From DATGEP01 sp035310125 (lineage in GTDB: Bacteria; Chloroflexota; Ktedonobacteria; Ktedonobacterales; JADMIN01): a stretch of DNA of 35,654 nt. Below are positions 15,821 through 24,480 of this stretch, one piece after another. The stretch covers positions 1 through 35,654 of the forward strand of contig DATGEP010000316.1 of the NCBI GenBank assembly GCA_035310125.1, written 5' to 3'. Below the pieces are notes generated by a model that saw nothing but the letters and a program-made list of their open reading frames with translations, had not been told where the DNA came from and made no database searches. A program made the position numbers and the translations under genes. Numbering within the stretch: position 1 is the stretch's first letter; every line of letters begins with the position of its first letter.

Positions 15821-16585
15821 ATGGACCCGCCGCATGTCACAATGAGCGAGCGCGAGTTCCTGGCGCTGCTAACGGATCAGGCGTCCGTCTCCGGCGTTCG
15901 CCTTCAGGGCGCGGTGCTGGCAGATTCCTCCGCCGCGCAGCTACACTTCGAGGGATGCCGCTTCGAGCGCTGCACCTTCGCTAACGTCGAATGGGACAGC
16001 CTCACCTGTGCGTCCTGTATCTTCACGCGGTGCTACTTCGGCGACGCGCACCTGGCTGACACGGCATTCACCGACTGTCACTTCTTCGACACTGATTCCG
16101 GGGAAGGATGTGTCTTCAAGGGGACGCGCCTGCGTTTCGTCACCTTCGACGCCTGCACACTCGATAGCTGCGTTTTCGATGGCGCCGACCTCTTCAACGT
16201 GACCGTGCGCGACTCGCGCGCCATTGGCGCCAGCTTCGCCAAGGCGAGCTTTGGCGGCACTACGACGTTGACCCAGACAGCTCTGCGCTATGCCGACTTA
16301 TCCCGTGCGAATCTGCGCAAGGGCAATCTCTCGAAGTGTGACCTGGAATGGGCAATCCTGGATCGCGCCAATCTGCAAGAAGCCAACTGTCAGGGGGCCA
16401 CGTTCAACCAGACGTCCATCCGTGGCGCCGATTTTCGCCGCGCGGACCTGCGCAACGCGACGCTCGGCGCCTTCGACGTGCGCGTAGCCGATGTGCGCGG
16501 CGCGCTGATCGGCGAGGGTCAGATGCAACAGTTATTGGAGACAGTTGGACTGATTGTGACGCCGTATCTCTACGAGCTGCCTTGA
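15821..16585 (+). CDS. Pentapeptide-repeat protein, Qnr/MfpA-like
   Basis: The 254-residue protein is built of A(D/N)LxX-type pentapeptides that would fold into a right-handed quadrilateral beta-helix. The first half is Cys/Phe-rich (GCRFERCTFANVEW, CIFTRCYFGDAHL, FTDCHFF); the second half is more regular (LRYADLSRANLRKGNL, LDRANLQEANCQGATF, FRRADLRNATL). The C-terminus, ALIGEGQMQQLLETVGLIVTP, strongly recalls the dimerisation helix of Qnr proteins (QQELILEALGIVV), which mimic DNA and protect gyrase from quinolones. A gyrase-binding role is inference. The ATG has GAGGAGGTG upstream. Its end overlaps the convergent metallophosphoesterase gene by 16 bp. Confidence 0.9.
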   Translation: MDPPHVTMSEREFLALLTDQASVSGVRLQGAVLADSSAAQLHFEGCRFERCTFANVEWDSLTCASCIFTRCYFGDAHLADTAFTDCHFFDTDSGEGCVFKGTRLRFVTFDACTLDSCVFDGADLFNVTVRDSRAIGASFAKASFGGTTTLTQTALRYADLSRANLRKGNLSKCDLEWAILDRANLQEANCQGATFNQTSIRGADFRRADLRNATLGAFDVRVADVRGALIGEGQMQQLLETVGLIVTPYLYELP

Positions 16586-17367
16586 GATACCGGCTCCCGC
16601 AGCCACGGCGAGAGCATCTTGCCCTCAAGGAAGCGCACAAGTGCCGGCGCTTGTGGATGACCAGACCGCTCGATAGCGGCGATAGCGGCCTCTCGATCAT
16701 ACTCCACCCGGCGCAATTTCAGGCTATAGCCCGCCGGTCCCGCGTCGAGCAAACCATAACTGGCGCGCCAATCGGGCGTCAACGGGTTGCTCACGCTGCC
16801 GAGATTGAAGAAGCGGACGTCGTCTACGCTGCGGTCAAGCGGAACATGTGTATGCCCGACGACGATGAGATCTGCCTCCGCCTGGCGTGCCGCCGCTCGT
16901 AGCGCGTCATCGGTGATCTTGGGGTGGATGCCGTCGCCGTCATCCGTTCCTGGCGCCGCGTGGACGCCGAGCAGCCGCGTGCCGTCTGGCAGCGTCTCGC
17001 GCTGCTCCAGCGGCAGGTGCGCCAGCCAATCGAGCTGGCCCGCCGCCGTAACGTAGCCCTTCGCCCAGCCGAAGCTCGCCGCGAAGGACGCATACAGCCG
17101 CACCTTCTCCGGGTCTTTGTGCGCGTCTTCGAGAGATGGATGCCATCCCTCGCCACTGACCATGTAGCGGTCGTGGTTGCCGCGCACGAACCGCACGTTT
17201 GGCAGCGCGAGCGCCCGCTCGATCACCGTCGCCGGATCGTAGCCCAGGCCCGCGAAATCGCCCAACATCCAATAGGCATCCACCGGCCCCTGAGTAGCAA
17301 TGTCACCCAAGACAGCATCCAGCGCGAGCGGATTGCCATGAATATCGGACAGCAGCGCGATACGCAT
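16570..17367 (-). CDS. Calcineurin-like metallophosphoesterase (YfcE/MJ0936-type)
   Basis: A two-metal phosphodiesterase of the YfcE/DUF2156-free small type. The motifs are D8-x-H10 (SDIHGN), GDFAGLGYDP (D37), GNHDR (N64-H65), a LLGVHAAPG histidine and the closing GHTHVPL. I start at ATG 17367 (265 residues, MRIALLSDIH), where GGAG lies nine bases upstream. Two in-frame codons further upstream exist, but they add unconserved residues. It follows the amidase gene by 29 bp and is probably expressed with it. Its substrate is unknown; relatives hydrolyse cyclic or linear phosphodiesters. The C-terminal 40 residues extend beyond the core fold and overlap the pentapeptide-repeat gene tail to tail. 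Confidence 0.88.
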   Translation of the reverse strand: MRIALLSDIHGNPLALDAVLGDIATQGPVDAYWMLGDFAGLGYDPATVIERALALPNVRFVRGNHDRYMVSGEGWHPSLEDAHKDPEKVRLYASFAASFGWAKGYVTAAGQLDWLAHLPLEQRETLPDGTRLLGVHAAPGTDDGDGIHPKITDDALRAAARQAEADLIVVGHTHVPLDRSVDDVRFFNLGSVSNPLTPDWRASYGLLDAGPAGYSLKLRRVEYDREAAIAAIERSGHPQAPALVRFLEGKMLSPWLREPVSQGSS

Positions 17368-17396
17368 AGGTCCAAACTCCATACAAAGTGGGCGAT

Positions 17397-18845
17397 TTAT
17401 GCCAACGCCGGCACCCGCAGATGCCAATCCGTCACGCGCTGGTAGGCATGGCCAAGCCGCAGCAGCGTCGCCTCGCCGAAATGCGCCGCGACCACCTGCA
17501 ATCCCACCGGCAGCCTACCCGGCGTAAAACCGCACGGGATCGTCATCGCCGGCTGGCCCGTCAAATCGAACGGGAACGTGTAGCGCAGCGCTTCACCCGA
17601 CGGCTCAGGCTTGCCGTCCCAGAGGAGTGGTGTGTCCACCTCATCCACACGTCGCGCCGGTACCGGCAGCGTTGGCGTCGCCAGCGCGTCCACCTGCCGC
17701 AGCACCTCGCGCATTCGCACGGTGAAATCGCGCCGAGCGCGCTGCGCCGTCACGTAATCCGCCGCGGAATAGCTCGCACCGGACCGGATATTCTCTAGCA
17801 CCTGCGGCCGGTAGAGCTCAGCGCGCGTATCCAGCCAGCCCATATCCCGATGGTACGTGTAGGCTTCGGGCTTTTGGATGGCGCGATACACCTCAAACAT
17901 CTCGTCAATCGTCGCGGGAATCTCAACCTCCACCAGGGTCGCCCCCAGCGCTTCCAGCCGCGCCAGCGCCGCCCGCACCGCCGCTTCCACGCCGGCATCG
18001 CAGTGGCGGAAGAAATAGCTCGCCGGCACGCCGATACGGGTGCCGCGCACTGCCTCCTCTGGCGTCCGGTTCACGGCCAGCGCGGCGGAGAAGTCCAGCA
18101 AAGGCACATCCACGCTATCGGGATCGGTCGCATCGTAGCCCGCGAGCACGTCCAGTAGCAAAGCGCAATCCTCGACGGAGCGAGCAATGGGGCCTGCATG
18201 ATCCAACGACCAGCTTAAAGGGATGATTCCCGTGCGACTGACCAGCCCGAAGGTTGGTTTGAGTCCCGTGACACCGCACGCCGCCGCCGGAATGCGAATT
18301 GAGCCGCCAGTATCGGTTCCCAGCGCGCCCAGACTCTCGCCCGTGGCAATTGCCGCCGCCGAGCCACCGCTGCTGCCGCCCGGCACATGCGCGGTATTCC
18401 AGGGATTCCGCGTCGGCGGCGTAACCGTCCCGAAGGCGAACTCGTGGGTATTCGTCTTGCAAAGCGGGATAGCTCCCGCCGCATCGAGCTTCGTGACGAC
18501 CGTCGCGTCTTTATCTGGCAGCCAGTCTGCCAGCACACGCGAGCCTGCCGTCGTGCGCACACCCTTTGTCTCGATCAGGTCTTTGATAGCGACTGGAACG
18601 CCGGGCAGAGCACGCCGCTCGTGACCATCTCGCAGCGCCTCGTCCGCCGCCCGCGCCCGTTCCCGCGCCATATCGCTCATCACCGTCACGCACGCATGAA
18701 TCGCCGGCTCCCACTGCTCGATACGGCGCAGACATCCCTCCACCAGCTCAATGCTCGATAGTCGCCGCGCCCGCAACAGCCGGACCGCCTCGGCCAGCGT
18801 CAGTGGCGCTCTCTTTCCTTCAATTCCCGGCTGCTCGTCCGCCAT
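17397..18845 (-). CDS. Amidase (amidase signature family, GatA-like)
   Basis: This is an amide-bond hydrolase of the amidase-signature family with the Ser-cisSer-Lys triad: K88 (VAIKDLIETKG), S158 (PGGSSGGSAAA) and the nucleophile S182 (GTDTGGSIRIPA). The spacing equals that of GatA. At 482 residues it has normal length for the family. The start is the ATG at 18845, with GGAGAAGG upstream; an open extension to 18989 is not supported. GatA of the tRNA amidotransferase is less likely because gatB and gatC are absent and the neighbour is a metallophosphoesterase. The preferred substrate cannot be read from the sequence. Confidence 0.9.
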   Translation of the reverse strand: MADEQPGIEGKRAPLTLAEAVRLLRARRLSSIELVEGCLRRIEQWEPAIHACVTVMSDMARERARAADEALRDGHERRALPGVPVAIKDLIETKGVRTTAGSRVLADWLPDKDATVVTKLDAAGAIPLCKTNTHEFAFGTVTPPTRNPWNTAHVPGGSSGGSAAAIATGESLGALGTDTGGSIRIPAAACGVTGLKPTFGLVSRTGIIPLSWSLDHAGPIARSVEDCALLLDVLAGYDATDPDSVDVPLLDFSAALAVNRTPEEAVRGTRIGVPASYFFRHCDAGVEAAVRAALARLEALGATLVEVEIPATIDEMFEVYRAIQKPEAYTYHRDMGWLDTRAELYRPQVLENIRSGASYSAADYVTAQRARRDFTVRMREVLRQVDALATPTLPVPARRVDEVDTPLLWDGKPEPSGEALRYTFPFDLTGQPAMTIPCGFTPGRLPVGLQVVAAHFGEATLLRLGHAYQRVTDWHLRVPALA

Positions 18846-18929
18846 TACGCCTTCTCCACGCTCGATCAACAGGCTTGGCCCACCCTGCGCCGCTATCCTC
18901 CGTCGGCAACCGTTGCCGTCAGTGCCGGT

Positions 18930-18938
18930 ATTGTAACA
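18930..18938 (-). promoter_or_regulatory. Extended -10 promoter upstream of the amidase
   Basis: The minus strand reads TGTTACAAT, a TGn extended -10 with TACAAT. It lies about 85 bases upstream of the amidase ATG. No good -35 is visible. Confidence 0.4.
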
Positions 18939-19031
18939 TGCGGACCGCCCGTGCGCTGGTTGCTCCCAATGTCGCCGTGCGGCGCGCACGTTCCGCGCGG
19001 CCGCTGCTCTCGATCTGAGCCTGGCTGGGTG

Positions 19032-20252
19032 CTAGCTGGCCCCCACGGGCAGGCGAATGACGAAGGAGGTTCCTACGCCTACTTCACTCTGCACAGCGAG
19101 GTTGCCTCCGTGCTGGGCGACGATTTCTCTGACGCCTGCCAACCCCAGCCCGGTGCCAGGCATCGAATCTGACACATTACTGGCGCGCTGGTACCGATCG
19201 AAGATATGCGCGAGGTCCTGCTCAGGAATACCGATGCCGTGATCTTCGACCACTAGAGTGGCCCAGTCTGCTTCTCGGAATACCTTGACAGTGACACCCC
19301 CTCCTTCAGGGCTGTACTTGATCGCGTTGGAGAGGAGGTTCGAGAGGGCACGATCCAAGCGCGCGGCATCCCATACACCAACGAGCGTGGGTACAGCCGT
19401 CTCGAAGCGCACGCGACGGGCATCCGACAAATGCCGGTACCGCATCGCGGCGTCACGAGCGAGTACCACCAGGTCTGTGGGGCCAACCTGGAGATCCAGC
19501 GGATGGCCGGCTCGCAGGAGCGTCGCGTCCTGGAGCTCGTCAATCAGGCTTGACATCCGCTTAATGCCTGCTTCGATCGTCTCCAGACGAGCCATCATCT
19601 GTTTGGTGCTCAGAGAGCGTCCCTGGGCAGTCCGGCGCCGCACCATCTGCATCTGGGCCTGCATGACGGCCAGCGGGTTGCGCAGATCATGTGAAATCAA
19701 TGTCACGAAATCGTCCCGCGCACGCACAGCGGCCTCGGCCTGCGCCCGCGCCACCTGCGCCTGTATCAGCAGCCGCTCGCGCTCCTCGTCTGAGCGCCGC
19801 CGCTCAGCCACCAGGCGCGCGCGTTCCATCACTTGCCGCAGACTGGTGGCAACGCGCGTGGGTGTCAGCGACGACTTGGGCAGATAATCCCACGCTCCGG
19901 CCTTCATAAGCTCGACAGCGATCTCTTCGTCTCCGCGCCCGGTGAAGAGTACGACTGGCGTTTCCGGGGCCGCGCCACAGATCGCCTGGAGCAGCGCGAG
20001 GCCGTCCACACCGGGTATGTAGTAGTCGAGGAGGATGCAATCGTAGACCGTAGTGCCTATCCGCTCCAGCGTTTCATCTGCGGAGGCCGTCTCGTCCACC
20101 ATCGCCACGACACCGGACTGCTGCAAGCTCCGCCGCACGGCGATGCGATCGGTCTCGTCGTCGTCTACTACGAGAATGCGGAGCATTTCATGGCTCTCGC
20201 GCACCTCCGAAGCAGCGGACTCCTGCGCAGGCACAGGCACTTTGCGATCCAT
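19032..20252 (-). CDS. Receiver domain-histidine kinase (REC-HisKA-HATPase)
   Basis: The protein combines an N-terminal receiver domain with a histidine kinase core. The receiver has acidic residues in ILVVDDDETD, phospho-acceptor D76 in CILLDYYIPGVDG, and YLPKS. After a coiled-coil of about 40 residues come the H-box H188 in LISHDLRNPLAVMQ, the N-box NLLSNAIKYS (N309), VEDHGIGIP and GTGLGLAGVREI. It has no membrane segment, so it is cytoplasmic and probably switched by phosphorylation of its own receiver. The ATG at 20252 has GAGGTG six bases upstream, overlapping the stop of the regulator gene; a GTG at 20261 in the same frame is the alternative. It is the last gene of the signalling operon. 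No DNA-binding output domain is present. Confidence 0.93.
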   Translation of the reverse strand: MDRKVPVPAQESAASEVRESHEMLRILVVDDDETDRIAVRRSLQQSGVVAMVDETASADETLERIGTTVYDCILLDYYIPGVDGLALLQAICGAAPETPVVLFTGRGDEEIAVELMKAGAWDYLPKSSLTPTRVATSLRQVMERARLVAERRRSDEERERLLIQAQVARAQAEAAVRARDDFVTLISHDLRNPLAVMQAQMQMVRRRTAQGRSLSTKQMMARLETIEAGIKRMSSLIDELQDATLLRAGHPLDLQVGPTDLVVLARDAAMRYRHLSDARRVRFETAVPTLVGVWDAARLDRALSNLLSNAIKYSPEGGGVTVKVFREADWATLVVEDHGIGIPEQDLAHIFDRYQRASNVSDSMPGTGLGLAGVREIVAQHGGNLAVQSEVGVGTSFVIRLPVGAS

Positions 20253-20262
20253 GGTCCGCACC

Positions 20263-20679
20263 TCACAGCATCTCGATCAGCGACCAGTACTTATTGAGCG
20301 ATATCATAAGCTCAACGAAATTTTCGAAGGTGACTGGCTTTACCAGGTATCCGGCGACATTGAGGTTGTACGCGTCCACTTTGTCTCGATCGTTGTTCGA
20401 TGTCGTGAGGACAACTACTGGAGTCGCGTGTAAATCTGGATCGTCGCGTACCTCGCGGAGAAACTCAATGCCATTCATCCGCGGCATATTGAGATCAAGC
20501 AGAATGAGCCGGCGGCCCTTTGGGACCTCACCGTTGCGCAGCTTTTCCAGCCCATCGAGGCCATCGCTGGCGACGTAGAGCGGATTCGTGATGTGGCTCT
20601 TCTCAAATGCGCGCTGGACGTTCATGACGTCCACCTCGTCGTCTTCGATGAGGAGAATGTTGAGCTGTTGGGGGTTCAC
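20263..20679 (-). CDS. CheY-like single-domain response regulator (Rcp1-type)
   Basis: A stand-alone receiver of 138 residues from a GTG start at 20679. The acidic pocket is ED13-D14 (LLIEDDEVD), the phospho-acceptor is D62 (LILLDLNMPRMNG), followed by VVLTTSNND and GYLVKPVTF. The wording resembles Rcp1, the partner of cyanobacterial phytochromes, which suits its partner kinase. The GTG overlaps the kinase stop codon (GTGA) and has AAGGAGG just upstream, so translation is coupled. With no output domain it probably relays phosphate or binds a protein partner, possibly the REC-kinase encoded next. Confidence 0.93.
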   Translation of the reverse strand: MNPQQLNILLIEDDEVDVMNVQRAFEKSHITNPLYVASDGLDGLEKLRNGEVPKGRRLILLDLNMPRMNGIEFLREVRDDPDLHATPVVVLTTSNNDRDKVDAYNLNVAGYLVKPVTFENFVELMISLNKYWSLIEML

Positions 20680-22421
20680 ACGTGACCTCCTTTTTGAAAC
20701 GTCTTGGGCCATGTGAAGCGGAAGGTCGCGCCCTGGTCAGGCGCGGACTCGACCGCCACACTCCCGCCGCGAGTCTCGACAATCTTCTTGACGACCGAGA
20801 GCCCGATCCCCGTCCCCTCGACCTTGTCGCGGGCCGCGAGCGTCTGGAAGATTCCCCAAATCCGCTCGTGATAGGCAGAAGCAATACCAGGGCCATTATC
20901 ACTCACGGAGAATTCCAAGGCGTCACCAAGATCACGCCATTCGATGTGGATCACCACATCAGGGCGCACCGCTTGGGTGTACTTCAGCGCGTTACTGATC
21001 AGGTTCATGAATATCTGTTGCAATGGCACCCGTTCCGCCTCAAGCGTCGGCATATCATCTGGCACCTGTATCGTCACCGCGGACGTGGGCGCCAGGAGCT
21101 CGATGACCTCCCTGACGAGCACGCCCGTGTCCACCGGCTCTAGCGCGTTCAGCATGCGGCCCGCGCGCGAGTAGGTCAGGATGCCATCAATCAACGCTTC
21201 CATCCGGTGTACGCGACCCTGCAGCAGCCGCATGTGCGTCAGGGATTCAGCGCTAAGGCCTTCCCCAACATCGTCCTGGATCCATTGCGCCAGGTTAGCG
21301 ATCCCACGCAGCGGCGCTTTCAGATCGTGCGAGGCGACATACGCGAACTGATCGAGCTCGCGGTAGGCCTCCGTCGCCGCAGCCGCAGAGCGCACTGCCG
21401 CCTCGCGTTCCGCCTGGGCGGTGTCCAGTGCGGCCAGAAGATTGTCGTTCGCCTGTTTCAGTTCCGCGACCAGTCTGCGTTCTTCATTCTCGCGCATCTC
21501 CAGCTCAGCGGTCTGATTCTGGAGTACCTCGTTGAGTCGCGCCAGTTCCTCGCTGCGTCGCACCACTTCAGCATAGTCTTCAGCATGCGCCGCTACTTCC
21601 GCCACAAGCTGTCGTGCTTGTTCCTCAGCTTCGCGCCGCTCGGTCAGATCACGCGTCACCATGGCAAAGCCAATCAACAGCCCTTCGGTATCACGCTGGG
21701 CGGTAATGATTACGTTGGCCCAGAAGCGCGAGCCGTCTTTTCGTACCTGCCAGCTCTCGCCCTCGAAGCGTCCGACTCGCGAAGCCGTCTCCAACTGAGA
21801 TGCGGGGATCCCAGCGGCGATGGCCTCCTGTGGGTAGAACTGCTGGAATGAGTGGCTCAGGATCTCGTCGGCAGTGTATCCATTGACTCGCTCTGTCCCT
21901 TCGTTCCAGCTTCTGATATGTCCTTTTGTGTCGAGCGCGAGGATGGCATAGTCCTGCACACCCTGGACAAGAAGCTGAAACCGCTCCTCGCTCTGCCTCA
22001 GCGATTCCTCCGTAGCGCGCCGCACGGTGAGATCTCGCATCACGTGGGTGAAGCCCGTCAACTCTCCCTGCTCGTTGCGCACCGCGGTGATTATCACGTC
22101 TGCCCAGAAGCGCGAGCCATCCTTGCGCACACGCCAACCGGTGGATTCGATGCGCCCCTCGCGCGCGGCGGTTTCCAGATCGCTGGACGGCTTGTTCGCG
22201 GCTACGTCTTCTGGTAGATAGCAAAACGAAAAGTGCCTGCCAACGACCTCCTCAGGTCTATACTCCTTGATTCCCTCCACGCCAGGATTCCCCGCAAGGA
22301 CCTTGCCGTCCGTGTCGAGCGCGAAAATGGCGTAATCCGGCATGCTCGTTACGAGGTGGCGATAGATCTCGGAGGAGGTGGCGTCCAGTGCGGCTTCCGT
22401 AGGGTGTGTTGATCGGTTCAA
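20676..22421 (-). CDS. PAS-PAS sensor histidine kinase (phytochrome-kinase-like core)
   Basis: A soluble sensor kinase of 581 residues. Two PAS-PAC modules (about 15-140 and 145-265) share near-identical cores (VRKDGSRFWADVIITA and VRKDGSRFWANVIITA), pointing to an internal duplication. A long coiled-coil (about 266-355) leads to the H-box H365 in FAYVASHDLKAPLRGI, the N-box NLISNALKY, DNGPGI and GTGIGLSVVKKI. The kinase core resembles that of bacterial phytochromes. The start is a TTG at 22421 with AGGAG five bases upstream, unusual but well placed. It is the first gene of the operon with the Rcp1-like regulator and REC-kinase. The ligand of the PAS domains is not evident. Confidence 0.93.
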   Translation of the reverse strand: MNRSTHPTEAALDATSSEIYRHLVTSMPDYAIFALDTDGKVLAGNPGVEGIKEYRPEEVVGRHFSFCYLPEDVAANKPSSDLETAAREGRIESTGWRVRKDGSRFWADVIITAVRNEQGELTGFTHVMRDLTVRRATEESLRQSEERFQLLVQGVQDYAILALDTKGHIRSWNEGTERVNGYTADEILSHSFQQFYPQEAIAAGIPASQLETASRVGRFEGESWQVRKDGSRFWANVIITAQRDTEGLLIGFAMVTRDLTERREAEEQARQLVAEVAAHAEDYAEVVRRSEELARLNEVLQNQTAELEMRENEERRLVAELKQANDNLLAALDTAQAEREAAVRSAAAATEAYRELDQFAYVASHDLKAPLRGIANLAQWIQDDVGEGLSAESLTHMRLLQGRVHRMEALIDGILTYSRAGRMLNALEPVDTGVLVREVIELLAPTSAVTIQVPDDMPTLEAERVPLQQIFMNLISNALKYTQAVRPDVVIHIEWRDLGDALEFSVSDNGPGIASAYHERIWGIFQTLAARDKVEGTGIGLSVVKKIVETRGGSVAVESAPDQGATFRFTWPKTFQKGGHV

Positions 22422-22938
22422 AGGATTCTCCTAGTCGAGGCAAGTAGGCAAGGAAAGAGCCCAAAAGGCCCCGGCGACGCCAGTCGTCAGGTGCGGATTC
22501 GTGGGGTCACACCAGCGTAGAGCTATGTCGCGCTCAACACGCGCCTCACCCCCGCGGGTCCACCCACACCACGACCTACCCGATTCCGCACCGTGTTCGC
22601 TGAGCGTCCGCGAAATTTCCTCAACCTACACTCGCACGCTCGCCAGGCGCACCACAGCGTCCGCTGAGCTACAATGGACGATTGTACCGCCCGCCCTCGG
22701 CGCCGTGGCAATGCCAGTTCACCATACACCTATTGTGTTCCCTATGTCAAAGAACACCCTGAGAATGGAGGCGATGGCAAAACGCGACTGTGGCACAATG
22801 ACATAGTATCGCCACACTGGACGCTCTCTCTTGTTCCCGCTCGTGCCTTCACCCACTTGTTCAATTCGCTAGAGATCGTTATAGATAGAACAGGCGACTC
22901 GTTGTCGCCATCCCCAAAGTATCTCTTGGAGACCCCGC
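22422..22938. other. Divergent intergenic region between kinase operon and MFS gene
   Basis: About 517 bp with no convincing gene. It contains a perfect inverted repeat TACAAT-N5-ATTGTA (22670-22686), each arm of which also reads as a -10 box in opposite directions. TTGCCA 19 bases upstream of the leftward arm makes a possible promoter for the kinase operon. In front of the MFS gene TTGTTC-N17-TATAGA is a weak promoter candidate near 22858-22886. A hairpin GGCGAC/GTCGCC (22894-22910) lies in the presumed leader. Confidence 0.5.
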
Positions 22939-24153
22939 ATGCGTCCGCGCTACTGGCACATCGTCCTCGCTGTCTTCTTCCTCGGCTGGGTTTTCATGTA
23001 CGCGGACCGCACCGTGCTCTCTCCCGTGCTCGCGACCATCGGGAGCGAGTGGCGCCTCTCCACGTCACAGCTCGGCCTCATCTCCTCCCTATTCTTCCTC
23101 GCGTATGCCGCCCTCCAGCTTCCCACTGGATGGCTCGCCGACCGCTTCGGGCGCAAGCTGCTGCTGGTTCCGGGCTACCTGCTCTTTGGCATCACCACTC
23201 TGCTCAGCGCCTTCGCGCCAAGCTACGGCATCTTTCTCCTGCTCGCCACGCTGACGGGCCTCGGTGAAGGCACATACTACCCCACACAATTCTCCCTCTC
23301 CAGTGAGGTCATTCCCCGTCGCTTTCGGAGTTTTGGCTCTGCGATTATCAATTCCGGGCAAGCTGTTGGTATCTCGCTGGGTTTCATCGCCTCCGGATTC
23401 GTCGCGTTCACGCTCAACGCGGGCTGGCGCACCTCGTTCGCGGTCCTTGGCGTCGCCACAGTGCTTGCCGGCCTCGTTATCGCGCTGCTTATCCGCGAGC
23501 GCCCCGCCGCAAGCGACGCGCCGGCAGAGGTGGCGGCTCCAAACACGTCCACCGAAGAGGCCGCGACTCGTCTCCTCTCGCGCGACCTCGTGCTTGCCTA
23601 CATCGCTGGCTTCTGCTCACTCTACGGCTTCTTCGTCATCATCACGTGGCTGCCGTACTACCTGCAAACCGCCCGGCATGAGCCATCTTCTCTCACAGGC
23701 GTTATCTCCTCATTGGTGCCGTGGGCCTCGGTGCCCGGCGCGCTGCTCATCAGCTATCTCTCAGATCGTGTACATGCCCGCCGCGCCTTCGCGCTCCTGA
23801 TGATGCCCGTTGCCGCGCTGGCCCTCCTCTTCATTCCGCTCTCGCAATCGTCCGCCGCCCTCTTTGGCGCGCTCGTCCTCTATGGACTTGTCGGCAAGCT
23901 GGCGCTCGATCCCATTCTCGTCGCCTACGTCGCGGATCGCGTCCCTCGTACCGCCTACAGTCGTGCCTACGCCATCCTCAACTTCTCTGGCATGCTCTCC
24001 AGCATTCTCGCGCCGTATCTCACGGGCTATCTCGCCAATCGTTTCGGCTCGCTCGACACTGGCTTCTACCTCGCCACCGCGCTGCTCCTGGTCGGCGCTC
24101 TCTGTATGGCATTCACCCGTCGCGAGAAGATCCTCGCCGCCGGTGCGAGCTGA
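22939..24153 (+). CDS. Major facilitator superfamily transporter
   Basis: A 404-residue membrane protein with twelve predicted hydrophobic helices. The MFS motif A between helices 2 and 3 reads GWLADRFGRKLLL (near residues 64-76), and the second-half counterpart is LSDRVHARRAF. A hydrophilic loop of about 35 residues (ERPAASDAPAEV...) separates the two six-helix halves. The N-terminal segment FMYADRTVLSPVL resembles the anion/sugar-acid (ACS) group, which carries organic anions such as hexuronates and tartrate. The substrate is therefore only a guess. The ATG at 22939 has GGAG about eight bases upstream. It stands alone, with kinase genes diverging upstream and the formate dehydrogenase operon downstream in the same direction. 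Confidence 0.92.
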   Translation: MRPRYWHIVLAVFFLGWVFMYADRTVLSPVLATIGSEWRLSTSQLGLISSLFFLAYAALQLPTGWLADRFGRKLLLVPGYLLFGITTLLSAFAPSYGIFLLLATLTGLGEGTYYPTQFSLSSEVIPRRFRSFGSAIINSGQAVGISLGFIASGFVAFTLNAGWRTSFAVLGVATVLAGLVIALLIRERPAASDAPAEVAAPNTSTEEAATRLLSRDLVLAYIAGFCSLYGFFVIITWLPYYLQTARHEPSSLTGVISSLVPWASVPGALLISYLSDRVHARRAFALLMMPVAALALLFIPLSQSSAALFGALVLYGLVGKLALDPILVAYVADRVPRTAYSRAYAILNFSGMLSSILAPYLTGYLANRFGSLDTGFYLATALLLVGALCMAFTRREKILAAGAS

Positions 24154-24180
24154 ATAGAGCGGCGCACATCCGCCCGCCTT

Positions 24181-24210
24181 CTCACGCCTTCTCACGCCTC
24201 CTCACGCCTC
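24181..24210 (+). repeat. Three tandem copies of a 10-mer (CTCACGCCTY)
   Basis: CTCACGCCTT, CTCACGCCTC and CTCACGCCTC follow one another, with degenerate copies on both sides. A related CTCACGCCTCCTC occurs at about 30404. It may be simple slippage after the MFS stop codon. Confidence 0.7.
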
Positions 24211-24370
24211 CTCAGCGCGCGCCGGTCCAGTTGCCCTCTCGGTGTTACCGATGCGTCCCGCGTTGATAGCGTTTCCGCACATCGTGCCGGGCTGAAGACC
24301 CGCCAATGCCCTACCAGCGCCGTCTTAGGCCACTCCAGTACGCCCGATCCCGGCATACATCTTGCGGCAC

Positions 24371-24389
24371 TACCTCATGCTACGAGGTA
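24371..24389. promoter_or_regulatory. Dyad TACCTC-N7-GAGGTA upstream of fdhA
   Basis: A perfect 6-bp inverted repeat with a seven-base centre, about 90 bases before the fdhA start codon. Its placement suits a regulator site, but short dyads arise by chance. Confidence 0.3.
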
Positions 24390-24480
24390 TCAAGCTGGGC
24401 GCGCGAGCCTGCGCTCCTCCCTGTCGCTCGCATCGCACCACCTGTTCGTCCGCTCATTTCCCCAGAGAAAGGACCGCGGT

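Larger units (their letters stand above)
24154..24480. other. Intergenic region upstream of the formate dehydrogenase operon
   Basis: 327 bp without a gene. It begins with the 10-mer tandem repeat at 24181-24210 and holds a perfect dyad TACCTC-N7-GAGGTA (24371-24389) about 90 bases before fdhA, a candidate operator. No clear -35/-10 pair was found. Confidence 0.5.

Noticed and set aside
17397..18845. GatA subunit of the tRNA amidotransferase
   Set aside because: The triad fits, but gatB and gatC are absent and the partner gene is a metallophosphoesterase; a general amidase is the safer call.
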